In this document: one piece after another, positions 22,552-33,809 of the stretch
How positions within the stretch are numbered: position 1 is the stretch's first letter
Layout: each line of letters begins with the position of its first letter
DNA from: Nelumbo lutea
Lineage: Eukaryota; Streptophyta; Magnoliopsida; Proteales; Nelumbonaceae
DNA: 64,000 bases
Reading direction: 5' to 3'
NCBI GenBank assembly: GCA_022828595.1
Contig: JAKGHH010000001.1
Coordinates: 124,880,999-124,944,998 of the forward strand
Notes under the pieces: generated by a model
Seen by the model: only the letters and a program-made list of their open reading frames with translations
What the model was told of the DNA's origin: nothing
The model's database searches: none
Made by a program: the position numbers and the translations under genes

Positions 22552-24383
22552 GAATGTTTATATTCCGGCCGAAGTAGGTAAATAGGTGAGCCTTCCACTC
22601 AGGATTCGGGAATGGCGTTTCACTGTGAGATCCCCCGTCGGCTGTTCCTCTTGCCCGCCTTAATGGTTATGGCTATCTCAGGTCTAAGCAAAAACCTTGC
22701 CGGCGACAGTTTTCCTATTAGAGAAGCCAGTGTGCATGACCTCCAGGCGGCCTTCCAACCGAAGCAGCCAAGTTCGAGACAACTTGTGGAGTTTATCTCG
22801 GAGAGATTCGTAAGCTGAACCCAGTACTTCGTGGAGTAATAGAGGTGAACCCCGATGCACTGGATCAGGCTGACAAGGGCGATAGAGAATGAAAGATGAA
22901 TGCGCCAGCTGCTGGGTCGTCCCTGACTGGCCTGCACGGGATTCCGGCTCTTCTCAAGGACAACATCGGGGTCGTTAGCGCTGGAAGGATCAATCGTCCC
23001 TGATGACGCCGGTGTGGTGAAGAAGCTGAGAAAAGCAGGAGCTATCATCTTGGGGAAGGCCAGCCTTGCCGAGTGGTCACATTTCCGTTCTCTAAATCAA
23101 CCCAGTGGATGGAGCGCCAGAGGTGGTCAGGGACTCGTAAGATGGGAAATTTCTTATGACTCTCATCTTTTTAATTTATTTATTTTTCTTTGTTGGACGC
23201 GATGTTCAGGTTTTCGGTCCTCTCTTGTCTCCTCCATTCGCTAAAAAATCTTCGAGTGAACGAAGGCCGAAGGGAATGACAAAATATCAGTCTTTAAGTT
23301 TAGTTTTTATTTGAAACAACGATCCCCATGAATTTTTAGATTTCAATAAAAATCCTCTCTTAAGTTGAGTGATAGGTAGACATTAATTTACTAAAATATC
23401 CATTCAAAAAATTTCCTATAAAATCGAAATTGCAAGTTTCTATAAAAATCTGAAATTGCAACGAACACAGCATGCAATTGATAAAAACTAAACCAGAAAC
23501 AAATAAAAATAAAAAATGCCGTCATCGAAAAAAGGGGTAGTTTAGGAATTTTATTTACCATTCTATCTTAATTATATTTTCAAGTAACTCACTCAGTGCA
23601 ATCAACTCGATGGTCTTCTCAGTCGAGTTACCCTTAAAAGGGTTAAACTACAGATTGTTACCCTGTATTTTATTTACCACCCATAAATTTTGATAAATAA
23701 GACGTTATTGGTTATCATATTTATAATTCCAGTTGAGGTTGAGTGCAGGGTCAGCGTATGGGAGGAGGAGCACTTTGGCTGTTTGGAGAGATTCTGTTGC
23801 AACCGTGATTGCATATGACCCCCCCCCCCCCCAATTAATGGATTCAAGGCAATACATCAGTTTTTATTTGACATGGGTGTCTTTGCTATTCATTCGAGTT
23901 CATTGGGGTCCACTGCAATCACACTTAGGGGTGAGTAAATGGATAGGTTCTGATTTGAAATCGGTGTTAAATTGACTTTATTCAATCTGTTAAAGGATAT
24001 GATTTGATTCCAAATACTTGGAACCAACCCTCACCCAGGTCGGTTCTAAGGTCTAGGATTTATCCTATTCAAACCAATCTGATGAATAGGCCATAGTTGA
24101 CCTTGGTGGAGTCAAATTTGTCTTAAAATAAACCCCAAAATATTTTTAATAACATGAATCACGGGCTTCAATATATTATGTGACTCTATCTTAAATTTTG
24201 GCGAGTGGATTTAAATTTATGACTCCACCTTGGCATGGATAGTGGATTTCAACTCAACTGCGTAAGGTAACATATCATCCATAATATGTATATGGCCCAC
24301 AATCCATAACATAGCCATTAAATTTGACTAATCCTTTTGGGCAGTTCAGATCTGCCCCCACAACATCCTATAATTCATTCCCA

Positions 24384-24462
24384 CCGTGTATTGGAAATAT
24401 CTCTCAATGATTACATAATTATTTTCAGTACACCATCGAGAGATATTCCCAATACACAACGG
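24384..24462. repeat. Strong hairpin, arms about 26-29 bp
   Basis: TGTATTGGAAATATCTCTCA on the left arm pairs with CGAGAGATATTCCCAATACA on the right, across a loop of about 24 nt, with very few mismatches. The core ATTGG-AATATCTC also occurs in the hairpins at 21.86 and 22.03 kb, so it belongs to a small dispersed family. Confidence 0.65.
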
Positions 24463-25573
24463 GGATGTACCGTTTGACATTAGAGGGCACTCCTTTGTAG
24501 GGCGCAGATGTAAACTCCTTTCGGAGATGTTCAGAATGTGTGACTGAAATATTTTGTGAGTAGCCAAGTAGGTGTGGTTTGAATTCTTGTGTGTAGAACA
24601 CCCGAACACGAGTTGAACAGTTAAACAGTTAATTCTTTATTAGTGCGTTCACTCATGAGTAATTTGGTTGCTTTTGGGATGTTAATTTAAAATTTTGATA
24701 GAGGAATGGATGATGATACCATGATAGTATAGACTATCCTTTCATATGATGTAGCTTGAAATATTTCAGTTTCGTTGTTCGTCTTTGTGAATTGTTTTTT
24801 CTTCTTATAGCTTATGAGTTCAAAAATAAATTAAAATCGTCTGGTTTTAAAAATATATTTTTTGTTGTATATTAATGTTTTTTATTTCTAAAACTGAAAC
24901 CAAAGGTGTTTTCTTGAATCCATAGATTGAAAATTGTTATATAACAGATCTCATCATCATTTATATATCATACAATATCTTTACTTTTTGGTGGTTTTAA
25001 AAATATGTTTTTTTAAATAAAATCATTTTGTTTTAACAAAAACACGGTTCAAGAAGATGCATGTTTTTGTTTTTGTTGTGGCATTTGTAGAACATCCTCT
25101 TATATTATTCAAAGATATAAAGAAAGGTCATGTAAACTTTTTTTCAAATTTCAAGTCAAAAGGATTAATGGAAAAGCCTTACATCAAATATTATATCAAA
25201 AAACTTAGAAATGCCAGCTACTCCAGCACATCGTCCAAACTTCTACAAAAGAGAATGATATTGTTGATGATCATCATGCTTTTTGTTTTCTATGGTCAGG
25301 CATGTACCGTATCAAGAATATTGGAGTGGCAATTTAGTAAGGATTATTTACTCACTTGGGCTAAATTTGGGAATTTTTTATTTGAATAAACACTTGTTAT
25401 CTAATTTAAGTTTGGGAAATAAACCCAAATAAGTGCCAAGTCCTGAAAAGAAGCGCAAATTTTTAACTTATTAATTTTAAGTGTTAATTTCTTTTTTGAC
25501 TCATCTTCTTCCACCATGTCATTTTGAAAACACCTGACCTGCCAATTAATGATATGTACTCCTATGCTCTTAA

Positions 25574-25983
25574 GGCTCATTATGTTTATTTTGTTTGCAT
25601 TGGTGTAAATGCATGAGAGTGCAAATGGGTAGAGTATTCTGGTTCACTTTTGCTCTATATATTTGATTTTGTCTTGTTTGTTTGTGAGAAGTAAAATTAT
25701 GTTGTCTATACTTCATATGAAAGAGATTTCAAGAGTGAGATAGGAGGCAAGATGATGTTGTTCCCACTTTACATGAGAGAGAATTAAGGTAGGAGGAAGG
25801 TGGTGCAAATTTTGTATTAATTTGCTAGATGCAAAATTTGCAATGACAATGAGTGCAAAACTGCAAACGAGACTAAAAGCATAATTTTATATTAGATAGG
25901 AGTGCAAATCATAATTGGATGCAAAACTGAACCAATGTAAAACTTGCACTGGGTTCTGATTTGCACTGCAAATAAACAGAGCC
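25574..25983. mobile_element. MITE, about 410 bp
   Basis: The ends GGCTCATTATGTTTATTTTG and, from the right on the minus strand, GGCTCTGTTTATTTGCAG are inverted repeats of Tourist/hAT style. The interior is rich in TGCAAAATTTGCA-like words. About 140 bp of it recurs inverted at 38895-39034 inside a gypsy element. Possible 3-bp flanks TAA/GAA are inconclusive. Confidence 0.55.
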
Positions 25984-26438
25984 GAAGCAGTGAAAGTGAT
26001 GAAGTCTCTATTGTTCACTATTTGGTTTGCTTCTGTATTTGATGATCAAAGAAACCAGGTTGGCATCTCTAAGAGTAAACGAGTTTGATGAGTTTTTGTT
26101 GTCCCATGGTTAGTTTGTATACAAATTACAGAGGTGGCTTGGTAGTTAAAAGTCAAAAAACTAGTTATTCTTCCTTTGGAAATTGAATAATTCTCTATAA
26201 TTCCATGTGCATAGAATCCATACCTTCTGTCGAACGATACTTGTGGATCCAGCAGTGGTTCATCCGTTTCACTCGGGACAGAGATAGACGGCTCCATCAT
26301 TTGTCCAGCAACTTTCAACTCTGTTGTGGGAATCAAACCTGATTTAATCGTTTTCGGCCACGTACCAATGTTTTGTGATATAAATTTTTTTGGCTAAGTA
26401 CCTCGCTATTTGACCCGGTGGTGGCATGCCTTAGTGAT

Positions 26439-26772
26439 GAGCTACCTGGTGGTGAACTGCCTACTGGCAAATTGTTCGGTGGAGAACTGCCTAGGGGCGA
26501 ACTGCCCAGTGGTGAACTGCCTGGTGGCGAGCTCCTTGGTGGCGAACTGCCTGGTGGCGAACAGCTTGGTGGCAAACTGCCTGGTGGCGAATTGCCTAGT
26601 GGCGAACTGCTTGGTGGCGAACTGCCTGGTGGCGAACTGCCCAGTGGTGAGCTGCTCGGTGGTGAACTGCCTGGTGGCGAATTGTCTGGTGGTGAACTGC
26701 CTGGTGGCGAACTGCTTGGTGACGAATTGCCTGGTGGTGAACTGCCTGGTAGCGAACTGCCTACTAGGCGGC
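26439..26772. repeat. 15-bp minisatellite (array A), longest copy
   Basis: About 22 units of CTGCCTGGTGGCGAA and variants. It is open in several frames on both strands. Homologous arrays at 33911, 36200 and 16565 have about 12, 11 and 15 units. Confidence 0.92.
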
Positions 26773-27496
26773 TGGTGACTTAGAGAATGTTGGAGCTCCC
26801 TGGTGCGGCGCAATCAAACTTTCCTTAGCATGAGGTGGTCTTCTTTCCTTTGTAGGCAACGGGAGCTGAGGGACCTATGAGAACTTCATCTTTTCCTCCT
26901 CTTTGTAGGTGGCGGGAGCTGAGGGACCTACAAGAACTCCATCTTTTCCTCCTCTTTGTAGGTGGCGGGAGCTGAGGGACCTCCGAGAACTCCATCTTTT
27001 CCTCCTCTTCATAGGCGGTGGGAGCTGAAGGACCTGCGAGAACTGAATCAGAGGTCCCGGGGGTATTTTCCCGGTGGGTCTCTCCGACGCTTAAGTTAAT
27101 ACTCTTATTGTAGAGAGCTTTAAAGATAATATGAGAGAGCTAGAGAGCAGGGTTACTTCCCTTTTTTCATCCCCCTCCCATTTGGGGGGTGAGGTCTTTA
27201 TTTACCTGAGTCCTCGCGAGTTAGGTGGGTGAAAAGCCTCCAAACAGTAAGACTCGTCGCATCCTGTCAGAACCGGGGTACGGTGGAGAACTCCTCGAGG
27301 TCGTCAGGCTGGCGCTTGTGTCAAGCGGCCAAGTCGGCACCTGGGCCGGGTTGTCAGGGGGGCACCTGCGTCAGTCGGCGGGTCAGTGTCTAGGCCAGGT
27401 CGTCAGGTCGGCGCCTGTGTCAGTCGGCGGGTCAGTGTCTAGACCAGGTCGTCAAGCTGGCGCCTGTGTTAGTCGGCGGGTCAGTGTCTAGACCAG

Positions 27497-27705
27497 GTTT
27501 GTCGGTGGGCGCCTTATGGGCGGCTTGGCCAGATCATGCGCTAGGCTGGTCCAGGTCGGCCTGGTCGCGCAGGTCGCACGCCGCACGCAGCTCGTGCAAG
27601 CCGTGCGCAGTTCACGCAGGGCGCGCGTGTGCCGCGCGTAGGTGCGCGTCAGGCCGTGTGCAAGTCGCGCCAGGCTGGCCAGACTAGTGCCCGGGTGGGT
27701 CACCA
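27497..27705. repeat. GC-rich CGCGCAGGTCGCGC-like segment in solo LTR
   Basis: About 200 bp rich in CG dinucleotides and degenerate GTGCGCAG/CGCGCAGG words. It occupies the LTR position where the 33.8- and 36.1-kb copies carry the 15-bp array B. Its composition is unlike everything else in the window. Confidence 0.6.
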
Positions 27706-27864
27706 ACTTCGTAAGTTTGTTGGCTGGGTGTTTTCCTAGTTGTCACGAGGTGCCACGTGTCACAATTTCACTGGAGGGCCACATCTGCCCTCATCAAAAC
27801 CCACGGTTGGACTCACCAGCCGAGCTGGGGTAATCCCTATCTCCCCAAGACAGGATTCAGTTGG

Positions 27865-28529
27865 GTAAGAATTGCAGTTCCAGTTAACGAATTAGAACCA
27901 ATTATTCGATTTACCCAACAGGTTGAACTGGGTTAATTCATTCTCACCAAAGTCTATCACCATTATTTGATGAACCATGGTTTAGATTTTGGTTTGGATC
28001 AAAGTCTATCACCATTATTGGATGAACCACAGCCGCACAATGGGAGTGATGGCAATATAAAATACAAGAGATGTTTCTAATGTGCCATTGGGCGAACATG
28101 GCCAATAATGTGTTGTGGTCAGTAGATCCAAAATTCTCTGTTCTTCAATTGTATTTGTAGAACCAATAATAACAATCTACACCAGTTATACAATACATGG
28201 GCCAATGACCAACTTCTTAAGTGTGGGTCCATTATTTTATCACTGGCGTGGGCATTATTATTGGTTTCACTGCTGAACAGGTACAGTGCTCAATTGATGA
28301 ATTCGGGGATAGAGCAAGGTGCATGTGAGGCCTACTAACGATTCGATGGGGTTGAATGTTTGATAACATGCCTCTTTTTGAAAGGATGCAGACTAGCCTT
28401 CTTAAGTACTAATAGGGGCCATCGGCCCAATTTTTGAAAGGATGAAGTTTACAGTTTAAACTGTAAACTGTAAAAGTGATCATACGTACTAACAAGAGAT
28501 TTGTATCCATTTGATGTTGAAGGAAACAG
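27865..28529. other. Intron 2 of amidase pseudogene
   Basis: Non-coding. Contains an inverted partial copy of the 18548-18680 MITE family at about 28218-28290 and a GAGATGTTTCTAATGT word related to the hairpin family. Confidence 0.55.
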
Positions 28530-30699
28530 GCCCATCTGTCGAACAGTGTCAGATGCAGTTCACGTACTGGATGCAATTGTTGGTTTTGACAAGAAGGACG
28601 CCAAAGCAACAAGGAAGGTATCAAGGTTCATCCCTAAAGGAGGTTACCTGCAGTTTCTAAAGGAAAACGTTCAAGGTAAGAGGCTGGGAATAGTGAGGAA
28701 ACTGTTCTTCGAGATTATTGGTGACTCGTTCGTGGAGAAAGCTTTTGAGGAGCATTTAAAGAAACTGAGGTAACAATTCAATTTCAATTTCAATTTTTAA
28801 GCCAAATTTCGTTTACCATTTCACTTATCAAAAATTACCAGTCACACAGTATTTGAATTTGAAGCCACTCTCACGAAACCCTTCAATCTAAAAGCTTGAA
28901 CTGTTAGGTGAGGATTCTGAATAGGAGGTTTGTATTCTCTAATACATCCTTTTAAACAAAAGGCTATTGGACTTAGAGTGCAGACAAGCACAGATCAAAC
29001 GCTAGATTGCTTCGTCAAACAGGCTATGATATCATCTCACAGAACCACTTAAACTGTTAGGTGAGGTCTCTGAATGAATTTTTATTCTCCAACAGATAGA
29101 TACCTGAGACCAACATTGGGTAATGGCTGTTTTTTTTTCATTATTAAACAAAAGTCGGGGTTTTGATCCTGCATCTATATTGCAATGTGTATCAAGTACG
29201 TAGTGCGTGTGGGTGAAAACAATGGGCTGGGCCTAAAACAGAAAACCCCAACCCAACAGTTTATCCCCTAAGAATTGGAAAACACAGCGGAGGAGGATTG
29301 GACCTAAGGGTGCAAGTTGGGTTGACCCGAGTTTATGTTGTTTCGGTCTCAGGCTTTGGATTAGATCCATTGAAATTTTGACAAAATCCCAACCTTAACC
29401 ATCAAAGCAAAAATTGCACTCCTAATTGGACCTGATTGGGAATACCCAAAAGCATTGACTACCCAGTACTCTGAGAAGTTGTTTTTTTGGTGAACAGAGG
29501 AATTCATTAAACCAAAGAGTCCCTGAGTACTCTGCACACACCCCCCCTCCCCAGGCATTTTGAGTCCAATCAAGCTTTCCGTTTATCTCAATCAACCATG
29601 CTAAGCAAATGGCAAATCAAGTGATTCACGCTTTCGCTGGATTTGCTATGACTTTTTCCTGAATATGTACCTGAGCAAGTAGCCCGGACTTCATTGTTAA
29701 TGCGCTAGCTACTGATATTTCAATGAGATGAATGATTTTGTGCTTTAGCACTTTCATAAAAAAAAATAAAAATAAAAATAAAATACATCTTTTGAATTGG
29801 AACTTTTATTAATTAAACATTTGCTCGCTTGAAGGAAAAAAGGTGCAATTTTGATGGACAATTTAACAATAGCACAAAGTTGATGTGATCCTGGATCTCT
29901 TTCACAGTGGTGAACTTATTGCTTTGTATGCCGAGTTCAAGCAGTCCCTGAATGCTTACCTGAAAGAGTTAGTCGCTTCCCCAATCAGATCATTGGCAGA
30001 TGCAATAGCCTTCAACCAGAATTTTTCAAAACTGGTAGGTATTAGTCTAGTCTATTCTAGAATAATGTTGTTATTTTGTGACTGAGATTTATACAATATC
30101 AGATGCATGCATTAATTACAGGAGAAGATTGAAGAATATCCTCAAGACATCTTTTTGAAAGCTAATAGCACCAAAGGTATAGGTGAGGTAGAGAAGGAAG
30201 CATTGATGAATATGAGTAGACTATCAAGGGATGGATTTGAGAAGTTGATGATGGAGAATAACTTGGACGCGTTGGTGACTCCAGATTCGAGGGTATCTTC
30301 TGTACTGGCATTTGGGAGTTACCCAGGGATTACTGTTCCTGCGGGTTATAATCGTAAGGGATTGCCATTTGGCATCTTCTTTTCGGGATTGAAGGGTTCT
30401 GAGCCGAAGCTGATAGAGATTGCTTATGCCTTCGAACAGGCCACCAAAGTCAGGGTTCCTCCTAACATCTCAACAGATATGATATCGTAACTAATGAATA
30501 ATCATCTCTCTCTCTCTTCGAGTGCCTGGATAAATAAACCCGTTATGGATGACTGGATGCATGTTTTGGAATCCAAAACAGCTCATTCTTCTTCCTTGTA
30601 TCAATTTATTATTGGGCGAAGAATGAAACCTGTCGAAATGCCATCAGTTCCTTTTTTAATTAATGTAAGTTAATGAAATTCTCTCTGGTTAAAAAAGGA

Positions 30700-31900
30700 T
30701 CCTAAAACCACCCATATATGAATAGCCTCAAGAATATTTTCTGAATTTTTTAGAACAAAACTTATCCCTCTATATTTAAATTTATTGATAAAAAATGAGG
30801 ACAAATAGGATAATTGGTTATTGATATTAAATGAGTTGAAAAGAGGTGATTTTAAACTATTCAATGCATTCAACTCTTTCTCATTAAATCCAGCATTTAA
30901 GGCATTAATTTGCATTCACCATAATTGAATCATATATTCAAGGTATTTTTTTGTTTTTTCTCATCATTAAATTCTATAATTAAATCCATATATAATAAAT
31001 TAATAACTGCAATAACATAAAAACTTGTACTTTTAATATTTATATGGAAAAAAATAGTATTTTCATCAATGTGGTGCTAAGAAATTAAACCATTTGGGTC
31101 AAATGGGTCAATCCATGTTGCTACAATTAAATAATAAAATTCAAAAATATATAAAATGCAAGAAATGTAGAAATAAAAAAATGGTAACATTTTTAACATC
31201 ATATATTTGACATATTAAACAATAATCAGTATGATAAACAATCTTTTAAAAACCAAATCGGAGGCCGACCCGCTTTTGCCTTTGGCTCACAGATCATCGG
31301 TTGGACTATCAAGGTGAAATGAGTCAAATCACTCTATGTCAACGCTATATGTGTGTACGTAAAAGTACATATTTTATCAATAAATAGTATAATTATGTTT
31401 TATATATATTATATTTATGCTTTACATATATTTTATAATTATGTTTTACATATATTACATATAATATATGCATTATATATGTATTATGTTATATTTATTT
31501 ATGTTTTTTAATTCAAATTTTAATTTTTTTTATAAAAATATTAAAATTTCAATTTGGGGCCAAAAAGGGGGGTGTTTTTTTTGCAAAAATGGCAAGGCAA
31601 GGCACCTCAGACATCAAAGTGCAAAGTTATGGCTTCCAAAATTTGCACATAATTAAGTGTGCAACTTGTAACCTAGTTGTTGGGTCAAATGGGGAAATGG
31701 TTGAACTACCCGAGTTAGATGGTTTTTAACTGAAAGGGGGAGTTTCAATAGAACCAAACTCAGGATCAATGTCAAGTGACATTTCGAATGGGTCAATCGG
31801 CCAAGTCAACAGGTTGAAAACATTGATGATAAATAAGAAATGTTTTTTTATTAATGATGAAAATGGAATATAAAATTTAAAACCAATTGTAAGTAAAACT
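30700..31900 (+). repeat. AT-rich dispersed repeat, copy A
   Basis: Homologous in inverted orientation to 44868-45735. Shared landmarks in order are CCCTCTATATTTAAAT, GAGTTGAAAAGA-like sequence, TCATTAAATCCAGCATTTAA, AAATGGGTCAATCCATG, CCAAATCGGAGGCCGACC, GGCCAAGTCAACAGGTTGAA and AATGATGAAAATGGAATAT. Copy A carries additional sequence near 31340-31730. No open frame of significance is present. Terminal structure is unclear: Helitron or Mutator-derived are both possible. Confidence 0.65.
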
Positions 31901-31999
31901 ATTTTTCTATTATCTCTCATTAAATCTCATATCTAAGGTATATTCTCTTATTAAATCCTATATTTAAGATATAATTTTTTCATTATTAAATTCTATTAA

Positions 32000-32741
32000 T
32001 TAAATTCATAATATTAATTTTAATAATATAAAATAAATATTTTGAAAACAAAACCCTTTTCTTCACTCTTGGTGGTGGATTAATAAATAATACCATAATT
32101 AAATAATAAATAAATAAATAAATAAAACATATAACACAAAAAATGTAAAAAGAATTGGGCACGCCACTAATATTGTATATTCATTATACTAAACAAAAAT
32201 AAGTATGAAATGTAAAAAGTATTTTTATAAATGATGAAAATGAATGTCAAAATTCAAATCAACCTAGAAATGAAATGATGTCATAGTTAAATAATAAAAT
32301 TTTAAAAAATAAAAAATACAAAAAATCACAAAAATAAATGTTATACATAAGATATAATGTTATATATTTATAAAAAAATAAAATATTGGGTACATCTATA
32401 ATATTATACATTCATTATATTGAACAAAAAATAAATGTTATACATAAGATATAATTTTGTCAATAATGGAAATGTAATACAAAATTTAATGTCTACCTAA
32501 AAATCAAACATTTTTTTGGCTTGGGGGTTAATGGCTTACGACAAAAGGATTAATTGATGATATGATAGTTAATAAATATTTAAAAAGTAATAAAAAAGTA
32601 CAAGTAATCAAAAAAAGATCAAACACAAAAATAAAAAAGTACAGAGTTTTGTCATAGACATTTCGAAGCATTTCTAATGTTATATAATCATCATATTAAC
32701 TAAAAAATATTTTTTTAAGACCGAAATGGATCACAAAATTC

Positions 32742-32781
<40 letters not shown>

Positions 32782-33650
32782 ACAATAATAATAATAATAA
32801 TAATTATAATAATAATTGTAATTTAAAATTTCTGAACATGCACATTTAGTACAAGTATTTAAGTTTACTTTTAGTCATATTGTTACTTTTATTAATTTTC
32901 AATTTATATCTTAACTATGATATATCTAAAATTCAACTAATTAATATGAAAAAAAATTCATACATGCATCTTACAGACATACACACACCCACACACACAC
33001 TAGGAGTTATGTTGTAAAAGGATGTTATGATGTCATGATCCAAAAACTAATAAATTGGACCAAGTCGATCTATCTGCCAATGGGTATAAAATCTTGATCT
33101 CTTTGTAAACTTCACGCATATATGAAGAGTCTTGTTTGTCTCTCCCACCCCTACTGTGATTTCCAACTATATATTTATTACCTCGGGAATTAAGAAATGA
33201 TTTGCTTCCTACATCAATATTTGGTGAAATTTTTTTTGGGTAAAATACAAAAACTTCCCCCGAAGTTTCTAACAATCATAAAAACCTCCCTTTCCTCAAT
33301 GACCCAAATGGAAAATGGTAGATCGATGCATCATTTTTTTTGAAATACCCATTTTACCCTTTAATTAGTCTGTATATATTTTTATTGAAATACCATGTCG
33401 ACCTGTTATCGTCTTTTCCTCTCCTTTATCCTCTTTTCCTATCCCTGAACTCATATTTTTACTGAAATACCCTATCGACCTATTATCCTCTTTTCCTCTC
33501 CTCTATCCCCTTCTCCTATCCCTGAACTCCACCACCATCTGAAGAGGAGTAATTCAACTCTTTCAATCTATCATTCAAATACAGACGAAAACCTGTTGAA
33601 TGATATGCCATGGTTTTACAGAGCATTTTTCTTATAAAAAATCTTCAAAT
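32000..33650. other. AT-rich repeat-derived spacer
   Basis: Three diverged segments (about 32087-32265, 32277-32500, 32558-32745) share a TTAAATAATAAAATT...AAAAAAT framework and look like decayed copies of part of the 30.7-kb repeat. A GGGTAAAATACAAAAACTTC string at 33237 resembles the terminal repeat of the 20367 MITE. No gene seen. Confidence 0.5.
32742..32780. repeat. (GTA)n microsatellite followed by (AAT)n
   Basis: 13 GTA units, then ACAATAATAATAATAATAAT. Non-coding. Confidence 0.95.
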
Positions 33651-33809
33651 CAGAGAAACTACACAGAGATTTGAATGTTTTAATGAAGGTGCCAATATCT
33701 CTATCGAGCTGAATGTATCTTTCACAGCCATCTCTAGCGGTCGTAATTTCTTTTGCAGGCTGAGGTCCGGAGGGAACAATTTGCTCTATTGGAAGTAGGA
33801 CTTTGTACC

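Larger units (their letters stand above)
23137..26214. other. Long first intron of amidase pseudogene
   Basis: About 3.1 kb between exon 1 and exon 2. The intact copy has about 1.15 kb here. It holds a (C)n run at 23820-23832, a hairpin at 24384-24462 and a MITE at 25574-25983. No other gene was recognised. Confidence 0.6.
26340..27796 (-). mobile_element. Solo LTR inserted in amidase exon 2
   Basis: A 1,457-bp LTR (TGATTTAATCG to CTCATCA on the top strand) flanked by a perfect AAACC target duplication (26335-26339 and 27797-27801). Removing it and one AAACC restores the amidase reading ...GIKP-TVGLTSRAGVIPI, so it inserted after duplication into a coding exon. It carries the family's 15-bp array A, 53-bp array and 49-bp array. 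Where its relatives have array B it has a GC-rich segment instead. Internal sequence has been lost by LTR-LTR recombination. Confidence 0.9.
22612..30490 (+). pseudogene. Amidase-signature family gene, disrupted copy
   Basis: A decayed paralogue of the intact amidase at 49479-52889, with the same five-exon plan: 22612-23136; 26215-26339 plus 27797-27864; 28530-28769; 29835-30034; 30122-30490. The N-terminus keeps a hydrophobic signal-like stretch, then SVHDLQAAFQ. Exon 1 lost one base near 22789 (frameshift), has an in-frame TGA near 22891 and lacks about 13 residues after LLKDNI. Exon 2 lacks about 10 residues between the two active-site serines and is split by a solo LTR. Exon 4 has one extra base (200 nt against 199), shifting the frame. 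Exons 3 and 5 remain open. Splice sites are largely preserved, so this is a duplicated, not a processed, pseudogene. Short open pieces could be transcribed, but no full enzyme can result. Confidence 0.9.

Noticed and set aside
23733..23975. Possible second exon of the amidase pseudogene starting GGT CAG
   Set aside because: The following residues do not match the amidase family. The true exon 2 remnant is at 26215, as shown by CGSSSGS and GTEIDGSI.
26410..26813. Overlapping open frames of 80-123 codons on both strands (Gly-Gly-Glu-Leu-Pro and similar repeats)
   Set aside because: They are the translation of a 15-bp minisatellite, open in several frames because the unit is a multiple of three. 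Same for 16472-16855, 33823-34119, 34945-35313, 36075-36392 and 37089-37499.
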